Notes under the pieces: generated by a model | Told to the model about the DNA's origin: nothing | Databases searched by the model: none | Seen by the model: only the letters and a program-made list of their open reading frames with translations | DNA from: Hydractinia symbiolongicarpus | Taxonomy: Eukaryota; Cnidaria; Hydrozoa; Anthoathecata; Hydractiniidae | DNA: 64,000 nt | Reading direction: 5' to 3' | Assembly: GCF_029227915.1 (NCBI RefSeq) | Contig: NC_079888.1 | Span: 16,103,001-16,167,000 of the forward strand | Shown here: one piece after another, positions 27,355 through 38,203 of the stretch | Layout: every line of letters begins with the position of its first letter | Numbering within the stretch: position 1 is the stretch's first letter | Position numbers and translations under genes: made by a program

Positions 27355-28460
27355 CTTTGTTGTGTAAAAACGAAATATTATATTCATTTTAATATAACCA
27401 GCTTCTTTGTAATTATGTAGTGTAGATAATTGGTAGTCGCACAGGATAAAATCAGAAATTTTGAACTAGCTGGCTAATTATATCTACCACAGATATATAA
27501 AATCTCTTTAAAGCTCAAGGCAGCAAAGTATACACAAAACATTATCCAATTTATTTCCTAGTTTTATCCCATATATAACGAACTTTCAAAATCATCTCAA
27601 TACGTCAATTTTCATAAATATGTCACTGAAATCACGACTTTTAAATATACCTTGGTAAATGTTTTATGTGGATCAACATTTTAAATCACAATCGGTTCGT
27701 TGAAAGCTTTGATACTGTGGGTATAATCTACAGACTATGTATTCTTTAACGAAGTCGTTATTAATCTGTATCTAACCCATAATAACATATTTTATAAACA
27801 TATTATTGATTTTTAAATTAGTTTTATTTATGTTCTTTATTTAAAATTTTATTTTTGTCATTGGAAAATATACCACATAAACATTTTAAGGAGTACCTTT
27901 GAGTCTGTAAAATTGCGGTTCATCATTCATCAAGCTGTTAAACGGTACTGCCTTTGCGGATTGGTTAAAAATGGTCACGTGTATATACAAACAATAAATG
28001 ACTTATACTTTAATTTATTAAAATATTCTACAGGGAGACAAAAAAATCTTTCTATTTGTTTATCATTTATATGTCGTAACAAAACATCAGAGCATAGCGA
28101 AACAGATCAAATTTCTTAATCCAGCAGTGCACGCTTACGTGCTTGAAAACTGTTTATATTTAGGAGGAGGACAAAACGGAACCATAATATGGTAAAGGCT
28201 CTTACTTTCGTTTTTGAAATTGTAGTCAAAACAAATACTCGGCGAAAGTAGTGCCGAAAACTACAGAACAGCTTCGTTACTCAACCTTGTTTTTTGTCTT
28301 TTTGATACGGGGTAAAATGAGCGTCTCTCCAATAATCCCACAAGCGGGATTGCTATAGAGTATGGCCCCAATGTTTTCAAATATTTCGGCCGCATAGCAC
28401 TATAAATAGGATCTTATAATATAATTGTGCTAAACCTATTTGTTAGTATAAGTAATCCGG

Positions 28461-28566
28461 CACATTATCTTCCCGAGTGCTGCAAAGATGATGAATCTAG
28501 TGGGACTTGAACCCACGACCTCGCTTGCCGGGCGATTGCTCTACCGACTGTGTTATCGGTCCAATG
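28461..28566 (-). mobile_element. tRNA-derived SINE-like copy, left arm of an inverted pair
   Basis: On the minus strand a Pol III A-box-like TAACACAGTCGGTAGAGCA is followed about 25 bp later by a B-box-like GGTTCAAGTCC. Downstream is a tail TTTGCAGCACTCGGGAAGAT shared with the second copy. The 3' acceptor-stem half expected for a functional tRNA is missing, so I read this as a tRNA-derived SINE head rather than a tRNA gene. Confidence 0.6.
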
Positions 28567-28769
28567 CTATTTTTCTAGCTCTTGTAGTAGAACTCCTTGC
28601 GACATACCATGAGGGCGAGGCGTATGTGTCCTCCTTGCAACATACCTTTCTACTAACACATAGTACCAACCGATCAATCAAATTTGTCGCACTTGTTAAG
28701 CCCTTAGCACCCGGGAGAGGCACTTGCCCAGCGGAGTCTGGATTTGGAACTAAGTCCATTATCAACCTA

Positions 28770-28875
28770 TGTTATAGGGTAGCACAGTCGGTAGAGCAAT
28801 CTCCCGGCGAGCGAGAGGTCGTGGGCTCAAGTTTACCCAATCCAGCGTCTTTACAGCACTTGGGAAAATAATGTC
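28770..28875 (+). mobile_element. tRNA-derived SINE-like copy, right arm of an inverted pair
   Basis: The plus strand carries TAGCACAGTCGGTAGAGCAA (A-box-like), GGTCGTGGGCTCAAGTTT (degraded B-box) and the tail TTTACAGCACTTGGGAAAAT. It aligns with the reverse complement of 28461-28566 over nearly its whole length with scattered differences. The two copies face outward around a spacer of about 200 bp. Confidence 0.6.
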
Positions 28876-30724
28876 CAGGGTTACTCATACCAACATATCT
28901 CACATAAGCACCGTTGTTCTTAAACCTATTTGTGTGTTTTATGACTTATTATGCATCATAATTTTGTGATCCTTTTACCAACGTAATGAATTTTCTTTAG
29001 TGGACGTAGCAGTACTCTGATTTTTAAGCTCTTAAAATAAAATAAAAAACCCTTTCTAATATTTCCGCCCCTCCAAATAAACCCGCATTTTGAAGTTAAA
29101 ACGCTGATCCCTCAACGGGGAATAATATCAAAATATCTGAGAACTTGGATTTTTGGTCGCAAATACTGCACTGTTGTGAGCAGTACTAGATTTATTTTTC
29201 GCCTTTCCTACCAGGAAAACGAGGGCTGGATATAATTCTATTTTTTACGTACTAGACTACCCCGTATATGTTGGCATGGAATTCTTGTCGCCCTTTTTTT
29301 CGAGACCAGTACTGTAATTCATGGCAGCTCGAATTTGCATTTTAGCGTATGAATAATATATGCACGGCTGACTCTCGTTAACCTTGGTCCCGTGATAAAT
29401 GAAATTTTTCCCGCTCTCTCGAACTCAGCTATCTCGGTTAATTTGCTTTCTCGACTAATTTTTGCTACCTGGCGACAAATTATTGTGGTTAACTGGTTAT
29501 TTTCGCTCATTAAAACCTGTCCATTATGAACATATTTTTTTGCTCATTCGAACTCTGTTTTTTTTATTCTTCGAAGGAAGGGTTGTATTTTTTAACCCCT
29601 TTCCCCCAAGTTATACCCATTCCTTAAAATAATTGAAGCTCCTTCTCGAATTTTTGCCTGGCGTAACCTCATTATCTCGAAATAGTGCTATCCCCAAAAT
29701 CTCGAACTTTTTGTGCGATCACTTAAAACTTCGAGATAGCAGGACTTGCTTGAAGTCAGTCATGAATTCGTCGCCTTAGCTTTTTTTCGTCGCCGATATC
29801 TAGAAAGAAGAACTTTACATATTTGCGACCAAAAATCCGAGTTCGAGGTAAAACTTTTGCGACGGATTCAAAAAATGACACGGATTGTTCTAGACCCTCA
29901 AATTAGGCGACAAATCCTGAGGAAAAAGTTGGATAAATTTGGTCGTTAAAGCGAGCATTGCTTTGTATCGTTGGCGTTTGATATACAATATGGGGTACCA
30001 CTCCTGTCAAGACGCAAGAACCCCAGGGGACGCGGTTAATATTTTTTCCGATACAAAAAATCTGAAGTATAAGACAACTGAAGGCGCAAACGACTAAATA
30101 TTTTCTATTTTTCAACGTTTTGTAAAAAAAAAACTCTATCAGATTTATGGATAATAAGTCGTTTTGAGGGATTATTGTCCACCATGCCACCTGTAAGGAC
30201 GGATAACAACAGATCAACAAAAGCTATTTGTTCAACGCCCAATCTTTAAAACCTCATTGTAACCTTCCACCAGAAGCCCATGAGCCTATAAACTTTTTTG
30301 TTCTTTGTTTTAATGTCTTCACCAAAGTTTTAACGAGTTATTAATTCGGGATTACAAAACTCCCATCACTCCCGCGGAAATCTAAACATCGCCATGGTTT
30401 AGCATTCCTTGGACCCACTTTGTGAATATCAAACTTCAGTAAAAAAAACGTACTGTTCACCTAAAAGTTGTTATATGGTACTGTTGGACAATGTAAAACA
30501 AGAAGCCCGATGGCTTGAAGATTTCCGCCATCAGCATAGATAATAAGTATATAGTGCGGGACTATCCTCAGAGAACAAAAACGCCATGCCTGTTATCTGC
30601 AATGCCACCAGAGTTTTAAACAAAAAGAAAACAATAAAGTAAACCCAACGTACATATCTGTCGTTCTGAGGACGGAATTGATTTGAAGTAGCCCTTCTAG
30701 AAGATTCCGTAAACATCATGTTAG

Positions 30725-31503
30725 AGAAAGTCTAAGCCTGACTGCGTCATGATCACTGAAATATACATTTTTGACGAGCGTATCGACTTCAAAGGTGTTT
30801 AGAACATTCCTATGGACATAGATTGGTCAATAAGTGAACCGGATATATGAGTTGGAGAGGTGACAACCTGTTTATATTCATTGAAAAAATCAAGGAAATA
30901 GTTTTTGTCACTAAATGCATTTAAATTAAAATCTCCAAATATAACATCAACGATTTCGTTTCCCAAAAAGTGTTGAAAAAGGTATAAAGACTCATCTCGA
31001 TTAAGTGAATTTTTACGATATAGAAGTAGAAAACTAACAGCATTCTTTTGAAACGTTTTCTTCGTCATTTTAAAAAATATTGCACCTGGAATTTTCACAA
31101 TATCAAACAATTTTATAGTTTCATTATGACCAATTAAAAGACTAGAAAACCTATCCACATTGTTGTTTTGAATTAAAGTAAAGTAATCTAGTTTTGTGTC
31201 GCAGTATGAATTAAATGGTATCTGAGTTTCTGTTAGGCATAATAAATCACTTTTCATGAGAACACCATCGGACTTAATATCATTTTTATGTTTGTTGTAG
31301 GATCTTGTATTAAGCAAAGTTACTATTATTGAGTTATCACTAATTACGCCAGTATCCTTTGGTGTCAATTTTGAGTGTTCTCGCATATAATTGTATTGTT
31401 TGGTTGCTCTTGTGTCTGATTTAATAGCTGATATGGAAAATGTCCCCGTTAAGTATAAACCCTCTAAGCTTGTGACTCGACTTAATGCAACATAGATCTG
31501 TCC
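30725..31503 (-). pseudogene. PIF1-like helicase C-terminus fused to an EEP-type endonuclease, fragment
   Basis: The frame opens at 31503 with GQIYVALSRVTSLEGLYL, the last conserved helicase motif of PIF1-family proteins. A linker follows, then an endonuclease/exonuclease/phosphatase-like domain: LLCLTETQIP near the start, DVIFGDFNLNAFSDKN in the middle, and SHISG/SLID-type sequence near the end. The frame stops at 30799. The catalytic SDHDAVRLRL segment continues in another frame at about 30725-30770, so a frameshift separates it. No start codon belongs to this fragment. Known of the family: Helentrons carry a PIF1 helicase with a C-terminal endonuclease. Inference: this copy is dead. Confidence 0.7.
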
Positions 31504-31913
31504 TGCGCGAAAGCTCTTTCGGATTTACGGTACTTTTTGTTTTGATCTAGTTTTCTCTTTCTACGAACGGAAAGCATAATGTTATCAGTTATCTGTTCAG
31601 TTGTCAGTATTTTATAATATTGTGTTTAAAGACACCTTCCTTGACCAGGCTATGAGGATTAAATAAATAATTTGACCCCAAATTATAGCAAAACTAACGC
31701 CGCTTATAATGCACAACATTCCTTGTCCTTTATCGGAATGTGATGAATTATGAAATGTACGTAAAGTAGTGCTATTATCTGTAACAATATGAGAAATATT
31801 TTCTAAACTTGTATTTGTATGACCTCGTTTGCAGGAGTCAAACTATTTGGGAGGTCACTTGCACTCAAGTACTGGTTTGTGTAACCTAGGCTCCTGTACA
31901 ACTTCGTTTCTTC

Positions 31914-32370
31914 TCAGAGGATATGATCAAGATCACCTGAGTTCCAAAAAGAAACCTTTTCAATAACCGACCAAACGATCGCAAACAGGGAATTACACAC
32001 ACATTGTGTGCCAATAAAAGTTCCAAGCCTGACACCCCCTTGATGAAAAGATCCCTGTATCGACTTTAAAACAGAGTAAGGCCCAGGATTAGTTTCAACA
32101 TCACCGGAAAGTAAAAGAACCATACGGCAGCAGTTTCTATACGCAGGGTTCACAATAGCAGTGGTGGAGTGTGGCCAAGAAAAACAACCTTTAAAAACTA
32201 GAGAAACCTCTGTCATATTATTTAAAAACCACGTAGTTTTAGCGGGCTTAATAATTTCAGTAAGTTCACCAGTAAGTTCACCAGTAAGTTCACCAGTAAG
32301 TTCACCAATAGGTTTACCAAATAAATCTGAATATCTGATTGTCTGAATATCTGATTGTCTGAATATCTAG
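31914..32370 (-). pseudogene. 2A-like motif followed by cysteine-peptidase-like (OTU/C76-like) fragment
   Basis: An open frame runs from about 32370 without an obvious start codon; an ATG lies at 32216. It has four in-frame GELT repeats made by a 12-bp tandem duplication (about 32261-32310). Next is LLLSGDVETNPGP, a canonical 2A-like ribosome-skipping motif, at about 32079-32120. After that come GTFIGTQCVCNSLFAI, resembling the nucleophile-cysteine segment of OTU/C76-type peptidases, and FWNSGDLDHIL. The frame ends at 31914, well before a complete peptidase domain. Confidence 0.6.
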
Positions 32371-32585
32371 CTTTTATACTTTGTCGAGTTTCTTCTTTTT
32401 TGTACTCTGTCGAGGGTTGGTTGTGAATGTCGAACCTAAAAATAAGAGAAACTGATTCATTGCGTGCATAATTTCTTCATGGCTAAATATTTATTCGGCG
32501 ATTTTATATTCTTAAAAATCGCTGCACACACAAATTTAAATTCCTTGTAATTTTTATTTTATTGGCAAGGTATGTTCAAACTCAC

Positions 32586-32647
32586 ATGTCTGTCAGATTA
32601 GATAGAATACTAAGACCTCACGGTATTCTATCTAATCTGGCGGACAT
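32586..32647. repeat. Strong hairpin-forming inverted repeat
   Basis: Perfect 17-bp arms (CAGATTAGATAGAATAC at 32594-32610 and its complement at 32623-32639) flank a 12-nt loop. The arms extend to 25 bp with two mismatches that would be G-U pairs in RNA of one strand. It lies about 220 bp upstream of the Helentron-like 2A/peptidase fragment. Confidence 0.85.
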
Positions 32648-32649
32648 AA

Positions 32650-35600
32650 GATGTGTTGTGGGGTGACGTACATGTTGCGATTTTCAGTTTTGCCATCCTC
32701 ACGCATCACATAGGCAAAATATATAAACAACATAAAAAAATCAAGTTAAAAAGTAGAAAATTGTTGAAACTTGCACTTAAAGCTTACTTCCCACTCCTAA
32801 ATAAGTTATACCTTCAAAAACGTTTACAATATACTAGTTAGCCTGTTGAAATCTACGAATTCGCCGGTCCTACATATTCTGTTCTTCAGGTTAGCCTGTT
32901 GTATAAGTATATATACGAGTTAGCAATGACCAGGCCTTTTCATGAAAATTTTGATACGTGTGTGCCAAAAAGTACACCTCAAGTATTTTAGGTGTGCTTT
33001 TAGGTGTGTGCACTGGTTAAATTCTTATAAAATTTGTCATTTTGCAGATGCTATCAATAGCACGCCTAACCCATTTTGTGTGTGTGGAGGTGTAGCGTGC
33101 TATTGCACGCCTCTGCTTAAAAGGCCTGAATGACCCGTCTATACAGGAAAAAAATTAGAAACTATATGATCATGTGCTTTCTGAAAACTCTTAAGAAGAT
33201 ACAAGGGTTTAAAACTTTTCCTGACATCAGTAAAAACCAGCCAATGTACACAAAACTTTATCCACAAATTTGTTTACCTATTGAATCTATGTATAGCGTG
33301 AAGCTCTGTTCAAGAAAATGTCTCGGATCATGCGCTTTTGACAAATGGTTAATGAGATAAAGATACAGGTTTTAGAATTTTGCTGACGTCAGCAAAGTTC
33401 TTCTCCAAAGAACAAAAAAATTTGTATACCCGTTGCCTTCATCGTGAAAATCTGAAAACACTGATTAAAAAAATGAATAGACTTGTGATGACGTCATCAA
33501 TGTTTTTATTCCGAAATGGGTTGAGGGACCCCGGTTCGGTTTTTTTAGGGTTTCAAAAATAATATTCACTTTGCTGGGCACAGACAGACACAACTTTTGT
33601 ATTATCTATTATCTCTATAATAATACCCGTATATGTCTGTCTGTCACGCAAAATGGTAACAGCAGTAGCGAGGCACACAAAATCCATTAATAAACAACGA
33701 CGAACCCGTGAATGTACTCACGGTCTACCGACTAGTTATATAGATTGGTTTTCCTTAAAAACTTAATAAACCTACACATTTTTTGCAGACTACAAAAAGT
33801 TTGATGCAATATTTTTTAACATTCTGTTTATATTTCCAGTATTTCACTGATTCACGACCCAAAGAGTTAAACTGTACTTACTCAAATTAATTTTCTCTAA
33901 AGTTAGAAGTATAAATAAAAATTTTGTAAGCAAATCTTTCAGCAAATGCATAACAAAATAAAATACAGTATATAGCTAGCTATAGCTAGCTAGGTACAGG
34001 AAAGCTCAAGTTAAAATATTTATTACCTAAGATAGTTCAATCACACCCCAATCAAATTTTCTGTAAAGAAGAATTCTGGAGGTTAATATATATTCTGGAA
34101 GGTTTTCCAGAAAGCAATGCAATATTTAATATCTTTTTTAACAGCTATGTTTAGTCCTTTCTGGAGTTTTCTAACAATAATCAGCAGGAGAACGGTTTCA
34201 AGACTCTCAAAAACGACATCTGCACACGAGATTGGATATTAGATGGGATATTTTTTATTTGGTTCACATTTTTATTTGTTATCATTTATTGTCTTTTGAT
34301 TCCTGCGAGGCTTACGTAGCTAACAGATTCTGTAAAGCATCTGGTGACAATAATAAAAATTTGTTGCAACACATTAGTCTTTAGGTCACGTCGATAGCTA
34401 GCTACACAGCAAAACACGAGAAACAATGAGTAGACTAAGTCAACAGCAGTTTTCAACCACACTGAGCATCCCCACGGCACTGTAAAAGCCTTCGATTTAT
34501 ATATCAGCCAATAGACTTTCTGGTTTAAAGGCGCGAATCAGGCCAACTACTTTTAAGAATACATCTCCGCCGCTTACCCCAGATTGCTTCACTATACTAT
34601 ACACAAATATGCAGGCAATAAAAATAACATGATAGCAGAGCATCATGGGTATTTATAACACAAATATCCAAGAAGATTTAAAAATACAAACTGACTAATC
34701 TAGAAAAAAGCCTGAATGATTAAAACCAAATGAGTAGAGCCTCCACCAACACCATTAACCAACTTTAACCACAAACACTCAAGACATAAATGCAGTAAAG
34801 CATTAAAAATATCCACGCCTAAACCAAATGTCACCTCTGAACAACACACATCCTTTATTGGCCGTAAAAATGCTTACTGCAATAGAGACGCAAACGGTTG
34901 TGACATTACAGTGCACTTTATGAGATGCTAGCGTGAGAGCAACTTTACACACAAGGAATCAATCAACAGGCTCTCTGTTAACCTGAACGACATGATCAAC
35001 AACGTATTTACCCATATGCGATTAACTATCCGCATCACATGCAGCATCCTCTTCTAGCCCTTCACCCGACAACACAAATCATCCTAAACAAAAACGGGTA
35101 GGGGTTCAATAAATTCAGTCACATTGTAGAATTCCTAGGACCAGGTAAATAACTTGACTATAATTTATTTTATTTAGATGCGTATTAGCACACAGTCAGA
35201 TTTTTTAACGTACTGAAAATCATCAAATATATATATCACATTTCGAAATGAACGAGTTGATGACGTCATCAAAGGCCATTTAAACCTAAATATCTCTACA
35301 ACCGTTTGTCAAAAGTACATGATCTCTTACAGTAAACAGAGTTGTGTGATTTTACTAATTTTTGATTCTATATATCATATCTTTTTGTTTCTTGTAGCGT
35401 TTCTTCATGTTGTTGCAAATATATCAACGATGCTAGTATACATATATTTTTATGGGCAACCCAAGCTAAGGGTGATTATTATGAGACGCAGGAAGCTGTT
35501 TATCATTTGCGTATAATATGCTGCCTGCCAAATTCTTAGGCCGCATACCTCCTAATTTCTGAAATATTAGCACCTAATTGAAACTACTATTGAAATGAAA

Positions 35601-35770
35601 TCTTTATAATTAGTAAATCCTGAAAATCAACGTAAGCTGGCGAAAAAGGGGACGCGAAATATATTTAAGGCAGTGTTTGAGCAAAAATTATATCCATTAA
35701 TTAGTATGACAACATGACTGTATACTTGTATATGTTGATACACGTGTTGACAAAAGTATCAGCTATGTCT
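32650..35770. other. Repeat-derived non-coding region
   Basis: No gene recognised. It contains fragments of dispersed repeats with GACGTCATCA-type sites (33490, 35260) and a copy of the TATACGGGTATTATTATATAG-ended family near 33612-33745. An unusually C/A-rich, T-poor block lies at about 34740-35100; its origin is unclear and it has no clean frame. Confidence 0.5.
33612..33748 (-). mobile_element. Dispersed repeat with TATACGGGTATTATTATATAG end, copy 1
   Basis: Read on the minus strand it runs from ATATAACTAGTCGGTAGACC through CCATTTTGCGTGACAGACAG to ATATACGGGTATTATTATAG. A second copy at 51904-52056 on the plus strand shares the same three landmarks in the same order and at similar spacing. 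No coding capacity. Confidence 0.55.
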
Positions 35771-35785
35771 ATGTTCAGGACAAAA

Positions 35786-36359
35786 TTATATATTTAAATC
35801 TATATGTATTTTTCTAGTTTGAAAAGTTAGTTTGGTTTGGTTACTTGGTTTTAAACTGATAGTTTTAGGCTGGTTGTTTTCTTGTTTATTCACATGCATC
35901 TCAGCTAGTAACGGTTCTTTTCTTACATCAACACAAATTTCACTCAATAGATCAGCCGCGATGTCCCTGACTTCATTGTGGCGCAACGTTACAAAGCCAC
36001 CTTTCTCGCAAAAAAGGGCGTCCGATATATATTTCTTTACTTTTGTCTGCTAACAGCGACTAGAGATCATCTTGTTGGTTTTTTTGACGTGCACTTCGCA
36101 ACTGTTGTTTCGTCATGCCTCTACTTTCAACATTGATGTTAAGTATTGGTGATTGAAGATCAATGGTAGCCGTCGTAGAGTTATTATAATCATCAGCAGT
36201 AGCTGCAAGTATGTTCAATCCCAAACTGCCTAAACTTGGTGGTAGAGGGCAATCGTTGACGATATGAACACCTATGATTGCTGGAATGAATTGGTGTCGA
36301 ATGGTTTCATCGACTTCTACTAACAGGTTCTCGACCTCTGGAATCGTGGAAGCATACAA
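35786..36359 (-). pseudogene. Retroelement fragment, region C-terminal to reverse transcriptase
   Basis: Two frames in one orientation. The first (36359-36060) contains FIPAIIGVHIVND and LPPSLGSLGLNI. The second (about 36053-35786) contains FCEKGGFVTLRHNEVRDI and LLSEICVDVRKEPLL. I recall this pairing, a PP.LGGLG block followed by CxKGG..RHNE.RD, from the C-terminal part of reverse-transcriptase-bearing retroelement proteins common in cnidarian genomes. The catalytic reverse transcriptase core is absent. A frame break lies near 36055. Confidence 0.45.
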
Positions 36360-36505
36360 AACACAAACACAAACCGTGTTAAAACACTTTGGTTATCCAT
36401 CGCATATTTTGAAAGCACCCAGTCATTATACACTGCTTTCATTAATATTATTTAACAATAATCTTGTCTTCTATTGGTTCAGAAAAGACTTTGAAATTAG
36501 TCGAC

Positions 36506-36893
36506 AATTATAACATGCGGCGACAGTTATTAGTTTCGAGTCTCCAGTTATAACATGCGGCGACAGTTATTAGTTTCGAGTCTCCAGTTATAACATGCGG
36601 CAACAGTTATAATTGTCGACTCGACAGTAATAACACTCGGCGACAGTTATAAGTGTCGAGTCGACAGTAATAACACTCGGCGACAGTTATCAATGTCGAG
36701 TCTACAGTTATAACATGCGGCGAAAGTTATAACTGTAGACTCGAAACTAATAACACTCGACGGCAATATGCGGCGACAGTTATAAATGTCGAGTCGACAG
36801 TAACACTCGACGACAGTTATAAATGTCGAGTCCACAGCAATAACACTCGGCGACAGTTATAAATGTCGAGTCGACAGTAATAAAACTTGGTGA
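36506..36893. repeat. 40-bp tandem repeat with palindromic GTCGAGTCGAC core
   Basis: About ten degenerate copies of a 40-bp unit containing TAACA(T/C)(G/T)CGGCGACAGTTAT and GTCGAGTCGACAG or a variant. The GTCGAGTCGAC/CTCGACAC segments are self-complementary, and CTCGAC/GTCGAG alternate along the array. It ends just before the first genes of the virus-like element and may be part of its left end; no matching array is seen at its right end. Confidence 0.8.
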
Positions 36894-37389
36894 CGCACAT
36901 GTCAGATGCTGAAATTATACATATTATAGCTATATTATAAGAAATTATAACAAATTATAATCATATTTTAAACATTATATTGATATTATAAGTTATTTCA
37001 GTGATATTATACAAGTGTATCCAGGCCTTAAGAAGAGGAGTGGCAAAAAAAAAGGAGGACGGTGTATTAAATGCACATTAAAATATTTCTTTGCAAGCAT
37101 AAATTTTAAAACCTGTGCTTAAACCATTTTATGAGAAGAAACGGTATTGCATGGGTCATAGGGTACCAGGGACAGAGATAGAGAAATGTTCGTTTTGGCA
37201 CTGTCGACGTCGACCTAAGGGAAATTCCCTAATTGTACTGCCAATAACCAACACAAAATAATATGAAATGATATATACATTAAATACTAACACATAATAA
37301 TATATATAACGTCATGCGCAATAATATACAGAATATGAGTAAAGGGAAATTCCCCTAATTGCCAGTTACCAGAGTTCTATCAAATAAAC

Positions 37390-37488
37390 ATGACTGAGTA
37401 TTGCGACGAATGCGGGATTGAACTTGATAAGTACGATCGCTGTAAATGTGGTAGATGGTTAATCATAAAAGGAAAAATGCTCTGTTGA
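37390..37488 (+). CDS. Small zinc-ribbon-like protein, 32 aa
   Basis: A tiny frame whose cysteines are arranged as CDEC ... CKC (YCDECGIELDKYDRCKCGRW), consistent with one metal-binding knuckle. It is the first frame of the virus-like element. It is short enough to be the surviving start of a longer gene. Function unknown. Confidence 0.35.
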   Translation: MTEYCDECGIELDKYDRCKCGRWLIIKGKMLC

Positions 37489-37576
37489 CAGCACTATATA
37501 ATGTATATCACCTACAACGGTGGGTGGTGTACTTGTGAAAATTCCTTGGTTGGGCCCTGATTATTAAAATAAAAGG

Positions 37577-38203
37577 ATGTTCAAATTCTATAACGACTCC
37601 GTAGATACCAAGGATTTTTACAGTGAGCCATCAGTACTAAGCATTGATGAGGTTCAAATTAAGAACATCGTATTCAGCGATCCTATTAAAGCCCATAAGG
37701 GTAAGGATGCAAGAGTTGTGATAGGGTACAAGAATGGTAGCAAGATATCATCGCTATTAATTCGAACACCAAAAGGTCTATATAGCAACGGTGCATCCAG
37801 ATACGTTGATGACTCATCACTCACAATGTCATTCGATATACATAACCATCAAGAATGGTTGGAGAAATATCAGATTATCCCAGCCAAGATTGAAAAAATA
37901 TATGGTAGTACATTCGCAACCTCACCAATAAAGAACGATCGGTATCTGAACACAAAGGTCAAGGAATAGGAAGGTGAGGTGACAACTGATTTTTATGATC
38001 AACCAGGACCACTGAAGCAGCCCTGCGAATGCAGATGTATTTTAAAAATATCCAGCATTTACAGGCAGGGATCCAAGCACTATCTGCAGGTCTTGCTTGA
38101 AGAGTGCAAATACAGGCCGGTACCTATAACCTTAAGGATAAGACATCTTATTGATTCAGATGATGAAGAGGACTCTTCGTCGTCGTACAATAAACATGAA
38201 TGA
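37577..38203 (+). pseudogene. Virus-like element protein A, unknown function, one in-frame stop
   Basis: A single reading frame of 208 codons interrupted by a TAG at 37967-37969. The first part (130 aa) includes DDSSLTMSFDIHNHQEWLEK. The second part includes CECRCILKISSIYRQ and ends in an acidic serine run (DSDDEEDSSSS). The fold could be a nucleic-acid-binding protein, but that is a guess. The stop codon of this frame overlaps the next gene's start by 8 bases, as in compact viral genomes. Confidence 0.5.

Larger units (their letters stand above)
27355..30724. other. Non-coding region upstream of CELSR
   Basis: It should contain the CELSR promoter and 5' UTR next to 27354, but I cannot assign a start site or promoter element. 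From about 28460 to 28875 there is an inverted pair of tRNA-derived repeats. The remainder up to 30724 is anonymous sequence without a recognisable coding motif. Short open frames at 29319-29510 and 29746-29949 look random. Confidence 0.5.
30725..32370 (-). mobile_element. Helentron/Helitron2-type transposon remnant
   Basis: Two coding fragments in the same orientation, 31914-32370 and 30725-31503, with a gap of about 400 bp lacking coding sequence. The upstream fragment has a 2A-like motif and a cysteine-peptidase-like motif. The downstream fragment has the end of a PIF1-type helicase joined to an endonuclease domain. OTU-type peptidase, PIF1 helicase and apurinic-like endonuclease occurring together is the Helentron layout. 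The Rep nuclease and most of the helicase are absent, so this is an internally deleted copy. Confidence 0.65.

Noticed and set aside
27336-27387. Alternative CELSR start codons at 27387 and 27336
   Set aside because: Both are in frame. I preferred 27354 because it gives a compact basic n-region before the hydrophobic signal segment; the evidence is not decisive.
28488-28871. 127-codon plus-strand frame and possible tRNA genes
   Set aside because: The frame spans two inverted SINE-like copies. The tRNA-like parts lack a complete acceptor stem, so neither a protein nor functional tRNAs is supported.
36506-36893. CRISPR-like regular repeats (also at 1418-1712, 5047-5350 and 60833-61752)
   Set aside because: Units are head to tail without unique spacers, and the genome is eukaryotic. 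These are minisatellites.
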